64,000 nucleotides of DNA from JBAXXL01 sp038206725 (lineage in GTDB: Bacteria; Bacteroidota; Ignavibacteria; Kapaibacteriales; UBA2268). The notes beneath the pieces are model-generated. The model was not told the origin of the DNA. It saw only the letters and a program-made list of their open reading frames with translations, and did no database searches. The stretch covers positions 6,764-70,763 of the forward strand of contig JBBRAO010000014.1 in the NCBI GenBank assembly GCA_038206725.1. Direction: 5' to 3'. Numbering within the stretch: the stretch's first letter is position 1; the number at the start of each line of letters is the position of its first letter. A program made the position numbers and the translations under genes. This document shows positions 9,129-16,608 of this stretch, piece after piece.

Positions 9129-10097
9129 TTATTTTTCCTTAGAGTGTGTGCTTAGAATACGCAGTATTTGCCTAATTTCATATTTGCTATCTATATGTGA
9201 TTTTATAGAATTTTCAAATGTGCTTACAGAAATGAGCATACGAAAAGCCCTGATTTTCTTGTAAATATCATCTATTTTTCCAGTATCTTTAACTTCTTCA
9301 TAACCTTCATATATGTCAGTTTGACCTGATGCAATTTCATCAAGCACTTTTTTTGCTCTTTTATCAGGGCATTTAGCTATTTCCCCAATTTTTCTTATGT
9401 CCGAAGCTTGATTTATTTCTTTATTTTTAATTTGTTCAACAATTGTTGTTTCTAATTTAGGATTAGATTTGATAGCTTTTTTTATTGATCGGTTTTTAAG
9501 TAATTCGTCGTAATAACTCCAGTTTGTTGGCTGCAAATCATTTACCTTTAGCATATAAGAGAAATTATCAAGCATTCTCTCTGCATCACCCTTTTTTATA
9601 CCTAACTCTTTAGCCATTGTTTCAACTGGAAGCTTAGACTCTTTTCTACGTCTATATAAATATCCAGCTTGCTCAAAAGGACTCCAATCTTTTCTCCCTA
9701 TTATATGATATTGACCCAGAAGCGTGAAAATAGATAATTCATCAATATCTGAAGGTAAAAGTACACATTTTACTATTCCCCATTCAATAGGTTTATTTTT
9801 ACATAAAAGTCGATATGCCGCTAATCGGCTATTGCCTTCAAGAACAACAAAATCGCCATCGCGAACGATCAGAGGATCAATAAGTCCTCCGTTACTTTCA
9901 ATTGATAGCTTAAGTTGCTTCACATGATCCATTTTGGTCATTAATTGCTCAATGCTATTTTGGTCTGGTTTTGATTCATCAGATACTTGTAGAACACTAT
10001 AAACTCTAGGATTATCCTCATAAAATTTGAGTGACGCCTGCATGATTTCCACTTCTTTAACTTCGAATTCTTTCTTACCAATCATCATTTTTTTCAT
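9129..10097 (-). CDS. ParB/sulfiredoxin-fold domain protein (ParB-like 2)
   Basis: A 322-residue protein. An N-terminal ParB/Srx-type domain has GGLIDPLIV (about 70-78), the nucleotide-binding core LEGNSRLAAYRLL (86-98) and a conserved GRKDWSPFEQAGYLYRR block (134-150). A helix-turn-helix-like segment (LPVETMAKELGIKKGDAE, about 155-172) and a helical C-terminus (QASDIRKIGEIAKCPDKRAK) follow. Plasmid ParB proteins use this fold to bind CTP; related domains act as nucleases or small-molecule kinases, and some are tied to DNA modification (DndB, DpdB). There is no ParA partner, so partition is unlikely. It is a paralogue of the broken ParB-like gene at 11994-13003, sharing EGNxRL and WxPxxxAxYL. 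It sits between the helicase (12 bp) and the unknown gene (2 bp). Confidence 0.85.
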   Translation of the reverse strand: MKKMMIGKKEFEVKEVEIMQASLKFYEDNPRVYSVLQVSDESKPDQNSIEQLMTKMDHVKQLKLSIESNGGLIDPLIVRDGDFVVLEGNSRLAAYRLLCKNKPIEWGIVKCVLLPSDIDELSIFTLLGQYHIIGRKDWSPFEQAGYLYRRRKESKLPVETMAKELGIKKGDAERMLDNFSYMLKVNDLQPTNWSYYDELLKNRSIKKAIKSNPKLETTIVEQIKNKEINQASDIRKIGEIAKCPDKRAKKVLDEIASGQTDIYEGYEEVKDTGKIDDIYKKIRAFRMLISVSTFENSIKSHIDSKYEIRQILRILSTHSKEK

Positions 10098-10109
10098 TTT
10101 TAAACCCTC

Positions 10110-11579
10110 TTAATTATCATTTAATATTTCTTTTACTATTTCACCAAAACTATAATCGGCAACTTCTGTATACTTTTTTAATTTAAAATCTCCTTGTGCT
10201 AAAAACGCTGCATTTTGTTTGGCTTTAAGTAAGTGGTCAACCCAAATGTCAATACTGTTTTTAATCATAATATTATATATATGACAGATTTTAGTTTGTG
10301 AAATACGATGAATTCTATCTTGTGCTTGTAAATAATCATCAAGATTAAATCCTCTATCATAGAAAATTACATTATTAGCAATTGTAAGTGTTAAACCTTC
10401 TTTTGCTGATTGAGGCGTTGCAAATAAAACTTTTGCATCACCGTTTTTGAATGCTCGAACAGAATTTGTTCGATCTTCAATTTTCATTTTGCCTGTTATT
10501 TTAACTGCATTCAGGTTCTTGTATTTTCTTGAGAAATAATCTATATTTCCTGTGAAAATTGACCAAACTATCACTTTCTCATCTCTTCTTATAATTTCTT
10601 TTATTAACTCATCGAGTTTTGCTTCTTTACCTGAAAAAGAGCAATACAAATCATCTAACAACCGAGGATTTGAAGTAATTTGTACTAATCTTAGTAGTCT
10701 TTTAATTGAGTCTGGAGATTCGTCAAGTAATGTTTTTTCATCTCGCTGCAATAAAATTTGCATTTCAGTCCGCACTTTATTATACATTAGGAATTGTGAT
10801 TCTTCAAAATCAACATAAGTATCATAATACACTTTATTAGGAAGTGTTATTATACCACTGTTTTTTGTCTCACGAACAGTAAAATCTTTTATTTTATCAA
10901 ATATTTCGGACACAGATGTCTCAAATAAATTTCTTTTTATTTCATTTGTTGATAAGTCATTAGAAAGATCTGTTGTTGATTTGAACTCGCCAAAGTTTGC
11001 CCCGAGACTTTTGCCAAAATCAAGAAAGTAAATTTGAGCCCATATATCATAAGGTCTATTTGCAACAGGTGTACCTGTCATAATAATGCGGATTTTAAAT
11101 AAACTGGCTATCTCAAAAAAGTCTTGTGTAAGTTTAGATTCTGGATTCTTTAATTTTGTAGATTCATCAATAATAATGGCAATATTTCTAGTTTTTAGAA
11201 ATAGTCTGATTCTCTCTTTTTCACCAGATATTGTTTCAAAATTTGTAATAACTACTCGAGTTAAGCTATTAAACACATAATAATTCTCACCACGTTTACT
11301 AGTCAGTATTTTAGGGTTAATGTTTGTGTGTATTTCAAACTCTCCACGCCAGTTTTCAACCAATTGTTTTTTTGTGACAATTAGAACAGTATCAATTTCT
11401 TTAAATTCTAACCAATACAAAAGGAGATCAATTGCAATTTTCGTTTTTCCAAGCCCCTGTTCATGAAAGATTGCTGCAAATGACTTGTCTTTGATTGCTG
11501 CAAATGCTTCATATTGATATGGAAATGCATCTAACTTGGCTGATAGATTTTGCCCAGGTTTATTTATTATCTTTCTCAT
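10110..11579 (-). CDS. SNF2-type DEAD/DEAH helicase/translocase
   Basis: A 489-residue superfamily 2 ATPase with the full motif set: motif I HEQGLGKTKIAI (Walker A, 39-50), motif II DEST (138-141), motif III MTGTPVANRPYD (167-178) and motif VI QAQDRIHRISQ (418-428). QAQDR.HR is the SNF2 signature. Such proteins translocate on double-stranded DNA rather than unwinding it. It is compact, with little beyond the two RecA-like lobes. In the operon it directly follows a small PD-(D/E)XK nuclease with an ATGA start-stop overlap (11576-11579), so the two probably act together. Similar nuclease-SNF2 pairs occur in phage replication modules and in defence systems. Confidence 0.9.
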   Translation of the reverse strand: MRKIINKPGQNLSAKLDAFPYQYEAFAAIKDKSFAAIFHEQGLGKTKIAIDLLLYWLEFKEIDTVLIVTKKQLVENWRGEFEIHTNINPKILTSKRGENYYVFNSLTRVVITNFETISGEKERIRLFLKTRNIAIIIDESTKLKNPESKLTQDFFEIASLFKIRIIMTGTPVANRPYDIWAQIYFLDFGKSLGANFGEFKSTTDLSNDLSTNEIKRNLFETSVSEIFDKIKDFTVRETKNSGIITLPNKVYYDTYVDFEESQFLMYNKVRTEMQILLQRDEKTLLDESPDSIKRLLRLVQITSNPRLLDDLYCSFSGKEAKLDELIKEIIRRDEKVIVWSIFTGNIDYFSRKYKNLNAVKITGKMKIEDRTNSVRAFKNGDAKVLFATPQSAKEGLTLTIANNVIFYDRGFNLDDYLQAQDRIHRISQTKICHIYNIMIKNSIDIWVDHLLKAKQNAAFLAQGDFKLKKYTEVADYSFGEIVKEILNDN

Positions 11580-11989
11580 ATGATACTTATATTCCCTGCG
11601 TCGTTTAACAAATGAAACACTGCTGTTGAATTCAGTTCATTTTTTAATTTTTTTATTAAGTTCTTTATTCTTGCGAAGGAATAGAGTGATGTGCATATAA
11701 GAATATGCTTTTCACCATGGAATAATGATGCTTCTATAATATATGATTTATATTGTTCTATACTATGTTTTCGATCAATATCATTCATTGTTTTCGCTTC
11801 ACCAATAATTAAGTACTTTAAATCTTTGTAGTATAAATCAGGTATAAAATTGCCTATGGTTCTATCTGGTCTTCTACTACTATCAGGTAAATCTATTAAT
11901 ATAAAAGGTATTAACTCACTTGGTATTATTGTAGAAGTATGTTCTGCAATTTTTCGTATATAATTAATATGGTCAATTGATTCAGGCAT
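11576..11989 (-). CDS. Small PD-(D/E)XK nuclease domain protein
   Basis: A 137-residue protein with a recognisable restriction-type nuclease core: D51 in GNFIPDLYYKD, then a strand ending in E64-x-K66 (LIIGEAKT), followed by a helix with QYKSY (79-83), like the QxxxY motif of Cas4/RecB-type nucleases. The size resembles VRR-NUC and other stand-alone nucleases. It probably cuts or processes DNA. Its stop overlaps the start of the SNF2 gene (ATGA), which suggests translational coupling, and the ParB-like gene ends 4 bp before it. Start chosen at 11989, the first ATG of the frame. The catalytic residues appear intact. Confidence 0.78.
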   Translation of the reverse strand: MPESIDHINYIRKIAEHTSTIIPSELIPFILIDLPDSSRRPDRTIGNFIPDLYYKDLKYLIIGEAKTMNDIDRKHSIEQYKSYIIEASLFHGEKHILICTSLYSFARIKNLIKKLKNELNSTAVFHLLNDAGNISII

Positions 11990-11993
11990 ATGA

Positions 11994-13003
11994 CTAATCT
12001 TCAGGTTGAATATCCTTTATAATGTCTTGTAAAACATCGAAAATATTAAGAAGCATGGTTTTCTTTTTATCATAATCTGGATCACTGCTTAATTTTTTTA
12101 CTTCTTTATATTCTAAGCTGTTAAGTGATTCTAAAAATTTCGCGCCTAGAATATCATAGGGGATATTGTTCAATTCGTTATGTGAATTTTCTGTCACAGC
12201 AATTTTTTTTACAGCTTCCGATATATTCTTTTTAAGAAAAACTTTCAATGCTTCTTGATCTTTAAGTACTGCCGGTAATTGTCTGACATTTTGTGCAGTA
12301 TCAATATTGTCATTTACTACCCATTTCGCAAAATCTTCTTTAGAAAAACCTTTTGAAGTTAGAGCGAATGTAATTGTAGAACGCTGTAACTCAATAAATT
12401 TTGAAAATTCTCTTATGTCAAAATCATCTCCTGTTTCAGCAACTACTTTCGAATAAAATACTTGCATATCGCGGTAAGCACTTATTAATTTATTAATCTC
12501 CGGACTATTGCCACCACACATGGAAATTATTGAAGACATTGGCATGTGTTCAATTTCACTAAGTTGGTGTAAATATTTACCTTAGAATATGGATCCCACT
12601 CACGAGGTCCAACTAAATGTGATTGTAACCTGATTGAGTGTTTTTCCGAATCAGATAATTCAACATAAACGATTGAACTAATATTATCCCAAGGACCTGT
12701 TGGGTTTGATATAAGGAACTCTTTGTAGATTTGAAGTCTTGTATTGCCCTCAATAACAATTAATTCTCCATCTTTTTCTTGGTTTACAATAATTGGATGA
12801 ATAATGCCACCACTGACTTTAATTGATTCCTTTAAGGTATTATAAGAGGTTGATGAATCACCATTGCCTGGATTTGTAAGTGCGAGGGCAATTGCTTCAC
12901 TTGTTATCTCTCCAGCGTAAATTTCAAGATATTGCTTGATTCTTGGGTTGCCTTTATCAAGATGAATATCTGCTATTTTTAATTCTGTGTACTTTGGTTT
13001 CAT
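11994..13003 (-). pseudogene. ParB/sulfiredoxin-fold domain protein (ParB-like 1), frameshifted
   Basis: Two overlapping frames make one ParB-like protein. The first part (13003 down to about 12580) has GGIIHPIIV, IEGNTRLQIY and GPREWDPYSK (up to residue 141), then runs out of frame and stops at 12527. In the next frame the expected continuation starts at once: KYLHQLSEIEHMPMSS and onward to a stop at 11994. Together they give about 336 residues, close to the 322-residue paralogue at 9129-10097, and the junction aligns with its WSPFEQAGYLYRR block. Loss of one base (GCT to GT after the AAG at 12581-12583) explains the break. It is not in a long homopolymer, so a sequencing slip is less likely. 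Its ATG overlaps the stop of the upstream radical SAM gene. Confidence 0.8.
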
Positions 13004-14133
13004 TTTTTATACTTATTAATTTGGTCAAATCTTAAATCAAAATATTTTTTTGTTGTTTCTGGGTATATTTTTTCAAAATCAAGAAATGCTCGTAAAGCGG
13101 AGCAAGTTGTTTCAGTGTTTTTATGGTAGTTCTGGTTGGCCTCACAAAACTGTCTAAACGACATTTTTTTAAAAAATTGAGGTTGATTGCACCATCTTGC
13201 AATTTGAGTATAAAATGTTTGTAGTTCAGTATTTTTATATTTTTCATGTCTCATAATATAAGGGAGGCATCCGTATTTCATAAGTATTTTAATTCTTTCA
13301 AAAGTATTTTAATTCTTTCAAAAGTATTTATAATATCTTGTTCATTCTGTGAATCATACGCACACATTATATATAGCTTGGTTGTTTTTGTTGAAAACCT
13401 CTTCCACAATCTCAATTTTTTTTCAATGATATCTTTATCTTCAATATGGTCGAATGCAAAAATAAAATCACCCTTGTATCTTGTATTTGCAAGCCTTTTT
13501 GCAATTTTTTCATTCATTAAACGAATATCTAGGCCTTGGCGAAATTGAAATGGTTTTTTTGTTGCTTCTAATTCATCTAATATTGTTTCCCAACCTGAAA
13601 ATGCCAAAAAATTATCATCCCAAAGGTATATATAGGGCCTATCCTGGTCAATAAATTCTATTATTGGAGAATGTTTAATTGCTTTATGATATTTCTTGTT
13701 TACGCAAAATGAACATTTTCTAAAACAACCCCTTGTTGTAAACCCAATGGAATAATTCAAGTAATCAGAAAAACGTTTTTTTGTTTTTCCTTTAAGGATT
13801 TCTTCTTCGACGTAGTTTTGATATAATCCATAATCTGGCACATGATGTTCTATTTTATCCTCAAGAAAATCATCACCATCAGGGAAAAAAACCAGTTCCT
13901 CCAATAACGATATTTGGTAGATTTATAACATTATCTGGTATTTTAGTAAAAGTAAAAACTTTTGAAATAAATATTTTATCATAAACCAATAAATTATTGT
14001 ATTTAGTAATTAATTCAACATTGTGGCCAGCATTTTTATAAAACCCACTTATTTTCATTAAAGCTAGGTTTGGGTGTCTTGTTCCGTTATCTAATAAATC
14101 TGCGTCTATAATTCCAACGTTTATTAATGCCAC
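13000..14133 (-). pseudogene. Radical SAM protein, broken by a homopolymer indel and a 20-bp duplication
   Basis: Three consecutive frames together encode one protein of about 370 residues. Part 1 (14133 to 13879) begins MALINVGIIDADLLDNGTRH and resembles the B12-binding-like N-terminus of Elp3-type Fe-S oxidoreductases; it ends at GGTGFFP. Part 2 (from about 13890) continues DGDDFLEDKIEHHVPDY and carries the radical SAM cluster motif CFRKCSFC (C-x3-C-x2-C) and the strand IYLWDDNF. Part 3 (13281 to 13000) is the C-terminal MKYGCLPYIMRHEKY and RWCNQPQFFKK region. Removing one T from a run of seven (13884-13890) joins parts 1 and 2; removing one copy of a 20-bp tandem repeat joins parts 2 and 3 in frame (ERIKIL-MKYGCL). 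Cluster and SAM residues are otherwise intact. First gene of the leftward operon; substrate unknown. Confidence 0.82.
13282..13321. repeat. 20-bp tandem duplication inside the radical SAM gene
   Basis: AAGTATTTTAATTCTTTCAA occurs twice in a row (13282-13301 and 13302-13321), followed by 8 bases of a third copy. Because 20 is not a multiple of three, the duplication shifts the frame. With a single copy the radical SAM frame continues without interruption. Gain or loss of a unit by slippage would switch the gene. Confidence 0.9.
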
Positions 14134-14446
14134 ATTCTAATCACTATAGTAAATAAAAATTCTACAATCATATCACTTTAATGAGTTGTCATTTATCATA
14201 ATTTTTTGATTCTTCACGAAACGTACATCTCATAATGCAAATTTAATAAATTATTGTTAAATAAATACAGATATTCTTAAAAAGAGGTCATTAATATGCC
14301 GCAACCACAACCATTTTCAACCAAAATATCCTTTCAAATCTATAATAGTTGGTGTGTTACTGGCACCATTTATCTCTTCCCATAATTCCCCATAATCTGT
14401 TGAAAGTCTTCCACCGAGGGCTTTTAGCCTGAGGAAGATGTATTAA

Positions 14447-14597
14447 AAAAACCTTATTTTATATTCTTAACCTTAGTAGAAAGGCGATATGTGCGAACAT
14501 AAACCTTATTACCTTATTTTTGCTGTTAATAAGCTAATAAGGTTGGAAGATGATGGTGCCGAATTTTCTACTAAGGTTATATGGGAAATAAGGTTTT
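14447..14597. repeat. Nested inverted repeat (MITE-like or structured element)
   Basis: Outer arms: AAAACCTTATTTT...CCTTAGTAGAAA (14447-14482) against TTTCTACTAAGG...AATAAGGTTTT (14565-14597), imperfect over about 34 bp. Inner arms: AACCTTATTA (14502-14511) against TAATAAGGTT (14535-14544). The inner arms share the AACCTTAT core with the outer ones. No open frame inside; no clear target-site duplication. Confidence 0.7.
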
Positions 14598-14690
14598 AAG
14601 ATTCTTCCCCATTCAAAATTTTACATTCAAAATTCAAAATTGCTCGAGGACGGATTTCCGTTCTGCTCGGGAATGACCAAAACAAATGAT

Positions 14691-14710
14691 GGACAGGTCG
14701 CGACCTGTCC
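14691..14710. repeat. Perfect 20-bp palindrome
   Basis: GGACAGGTCGCGACCTGTCC is self-complementary over its whole length. From memory, GACAGGTCGCGACCTGTC-type palindromes recur between genes in several bacterial groups; only one copy is in this window. Confidence 0.6.
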
Positions 14711-14718
14711 CTACATTC

Positions 14719-14751
14719 AAAAAAACGTTCCCAAGCGGGAGCTTGGTAACG
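14719..14751 (-). terminator. Terminator behind hpnC-hpnD, built from a GTTCCCAAGC repeat
   Basis: CGTTCCCAAGC (14726-14736) pairs with GCTTGGTAACG (14741-14751) with one mismatch. Read leftward it is followed by a run of seven T's, 12 bp after the hpnD stop. The same repeat type serves rocD at 62272-62298. Confidence 0.65.
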
Positions 14752-14762
14752 AGAAGTGAATT

Positions 14763-15644
14763 TTACTTTCTTAATTTCCAAATCGTCTTAATCGCTATCC
14801 CGATTTTTTCCAATTTGCTCAGTTTTATTCGGTTTTCGCTAAATACGTTGTAGTTTTTGCTTATGATTTTTTCTAAAATGGCGTGGTATGTGCCTTTCAT
14901 TATTTCCGATGCGAGCATAAGTCTTTTATCCTTTACTTGCGCGAGGTAGCATTCGGTTTTGATATAATTGCTTTCGGCTAATCCGCCTAATTGTTTCATC
15001 ATAGCAATGAATTTGGTATTATACTCTTTTGCGGTAAGGTTGGTTGCACTGTAACGATATTTATCGAGTAATTCAGTTGGAATATATCTATAATTCCGCT
15101 TAGCATCGTCTTCCACATCGCGCATAATATTGGTGATTTGCAGGGCGTAGCCTAATGAAACAGCGTATTTAGCGGCGTTATCACTCGTATCGCCAAATAT
15201 ATTCAGACAGATCAAACCGACTATTGATGCAACACCATAGCAATACTTCAGCATATCTTCGATAGTTTCGTAATCTTTTTTTCGCAGGTCTTGCGATATT
15301 CCGTCAAATAAAATTTCTATTTGCGAAATGGGTATGCTATATTTGTGAATTGCCCAAGCAAGAGGTTCTAAAAGCGGATAGACAGGGTTACCATAATATA
15401 TATCCAATATTGCGTCCTTCCAAAATTTCATCCGCTTTTCTTTCTCTGCAACCTCGCGGTGAGATAAATTATCGGATGAATCAACAATATCGTCTAAATA
15501 ACTGCATAAAGTATATATACTTGTAATAGCCGAACGTTTATCCTTCGGCATAAAGAAAAACGATAGTGCAAAATTGGATTCGCAGGTTGCAATCGCGCCA
15601 TAGCTTTCAATTTGTGCTAAATCTTTTTTACAAATAGGCTTCAT
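14763..15644 (-). CDS. hpnD: HpnD-like presqualene diphosphate synthase (squalene/phytoene synthase family)
   Basis: A 293-residue trans-isoprenyl diphosphate synthase fold protein with both aspartate-rich motifs: DDIVD (51-55) and NIMRDVEDD (172-180). The MPKDKRSAITSIYTLCSYLDDIVD block and the R-x-Y-I-P segment (NYRYIPTELL) are typical of HpnD. In the HpnC-D-E pathway this enzyme joins two farnesyl diphosphates into presqualene diphosphate. It overlaps hpnC by 4 bp (15641-15644), so the pair is translationally coupled. The FAD-dependent HpnE, needed to make squalene, is not in the window. The split between C and D roles rests on gene order and motif resemblance, so the two labels could be swapped, though the family is certain. 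Confidence 0.82.
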   Translation of the reverse strand: MKPICKKDLAQIESYGAIATCESNFALSFFFMPKDKRSAITSIYTLCSYLDDIVDSSDNLSHREVAEKEKRMKFWKDAILDIYYGNPVYPLLEPLAWAIHKYSIPISQIEILFDGISQDLRKKDYETIEDMLKYCYGVASIVGLICLNIFGDTSDNAAKYAVSLGYALQITNIMRDVEDDAKRNYRYIPTELLDKYRYSATNLTAKEYNTKFIAMMKQLGGLAESNYIKTECYLAQVKDKRLMLASEIMKGTYHAILEKIISKNYNVFSENRIKLSKLEKIGIAIKTIWKLRK

Positions 15645-16573
15645 AAAACCATCCTTAATGCTTTAGCAACGATTGTAATCTTATCGAAGGTATTTAATTT
15701 TGGACGGAATGTAAAGAGCTCTGCTTTATTAGCTATACACTTTTTCAAAATCATTTCACCACCGGCAAGAACCGCGGCAATTTCTAATTTCAAGCGGGAG
15801 TTCTTAAGGTTTTTGATTAAACCGCGTCCTTTGGAGAACAAACTTTGAGTTTCGGCGAATAAATAATCCATACAATTGTTAAAATTCGATGTACTCGGGA
15901 AAATGATATTTGCCGAGGTAAAGCATTCGAGCGGAATGTCGAATCGTTCCAAAATATCGAGCGGGATATAGCATCGGTTGATATTTTTATCAATTGATAT
16001 ATCCTGCCAAAAGTTTGCCATTTGCAAAGCGGTGCATATAGCGTCGGAGTATTCTAAATTTGGTTTGTTACATTCATCGAAAAGCGATAATACGAGCTCA
16101 CCAACTGGATTAGCAGAGTATTTGCAATAATCATATAATCCGGCTAAAGAAGTAAAAGGTTGGAAATCCGAATCCTTTTTAAAAGCTGTGATTAGCTTCT
16201 GAAAAGGGTTCAAAGACAAATTTATTTGTTTTATCGTATTCTGAAGGGCAAAAAAGATTGGGTGTTTTTGTTCAAGTAATTCATAATTATATGTCAATGA
16301 GCTTTGGAATTGTTCCAAGGCTTCTAATTTCATTTTAGAGTCGCCCACAAGTTCATCACCTAAATCATCCGCCGTGCGAGCATAAGCGTAAATAGCATAG
16401 AAGTGGGGGCGAAGCTCTTTGGGAATAAGGAACGAACCTACAGGGAAATTTTCGTAATGCTTGGTTGCTATTTTCTTGCAAAAAGCATAAGAATCGGCAA
16501 GATTGTTAACTGTGTAACAACCGGCCGATTCTTTAACTATTTCTTTGAGATAATTTTGCATATTCATAATCAA
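15641..16573 (-). CDS. hpnC: HpnC-like squalene synthase (squalene/phytoene synthase family)
   Basis: A 310-residue paralogue of the next gene. It has FYAIYAYARTADDLGDE (first Asp-rich motif at 69-74) and ALQMANFWQDISID (second motif, 190-195), followed by CYIPLDIL. The FWQDI form of motif 2 is typical of HpnC, which converts presqualene diphosphate to hydroxysqualene. Together with HpnD it feeds squalene to hopanoid synthesis. The 310-residue start at 16573 is permissive; ATGs at 16567 and 16561 (MQNYLKEIV) are equally possible. An AGCTGAAATTAATTTCAGCT palindrome at 16580-16599 separates it from the ppiD gene upstream and may end that transcript. Confidence 0.8.
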   Translation of the reverse strand: MIMNMQNYLKEIVKESAGCYTVNNLADSYAFCKKIATKHYENFPVGSFLIPKELRPHFYAIYAYARTADDLGDELVGDSKMKLEALEQFQSSLTYNYELLEQKHPIFFALQNTIKQINLSLNPFQKLITAFKKDSDFQPFTSLAGLYDYCKYSANPVGELVLSLFDECNKPNLEYSDAICTALQMANFWQDISIDKNINRCYIPLDILERFDIPLECFTSANIIFPSTSNFNNCMDYLFAETQSLFSKGRGLIKNLKNSRLKLEIAAVLAGGEMILKKCIANKAELFTFRPKLNTFDKITIVAKALRMVL

Positions 16574-16579
16574 AAAAAA

Positions 16580-16606
16580 GCTGAAATTAATTTCAGCTTT
16601 TATCTA
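16580..16606 (-). terminator. Hairpin between ppiD-like gene and hpnC
   Basis: AGCTGAAATTAATTTCAGCT (16580-16599) is a perfect palindrome just beyond the stop of the ppiD-like gene. Read leftward it is followed by TTTTTTTGATTATG, so it resembles an intrinsic terminator that would separate ppiD from hpnC-hpnD. Confidence 0.6.
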
Positions 16607-16608
16607 AA

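Larger units (their letters stand above)
14134..14762. other. Gene-free block between the accessory operon and hpnD
   Basis: About 630 bp without a credible gene. It holds the operon promoter region (14134-14300), a nested inverted repeat (14447-14597), short tandem ATTCAAAATT units (about 14611-14640), a perfect 20-bp palindrome (14691-14710) and the terminator behind hpnD (14719-14751). A 61-codon leftward frame over 14596-14781 merely translates these repeats. Confidence 0.6.

Noticed and set aside
9129..13003. Plasmid partition locus
   Set aside because: ParB-like domains are present, but no ParA ATPase, parS cluster or replication initiator is seen.
8236..14150. Complete prophage
   Set aside because: No integrase, capsid, terminase, tail or lysis genes and no flanking tRNA; only replication- or modification-like functions are present.
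14596..14781. Leftward 61-codon ORF
   Set aside because: Covers palindromes and tandem ATTCAAAATT units; it overlaps the hpnD end and has no protein-like composition.
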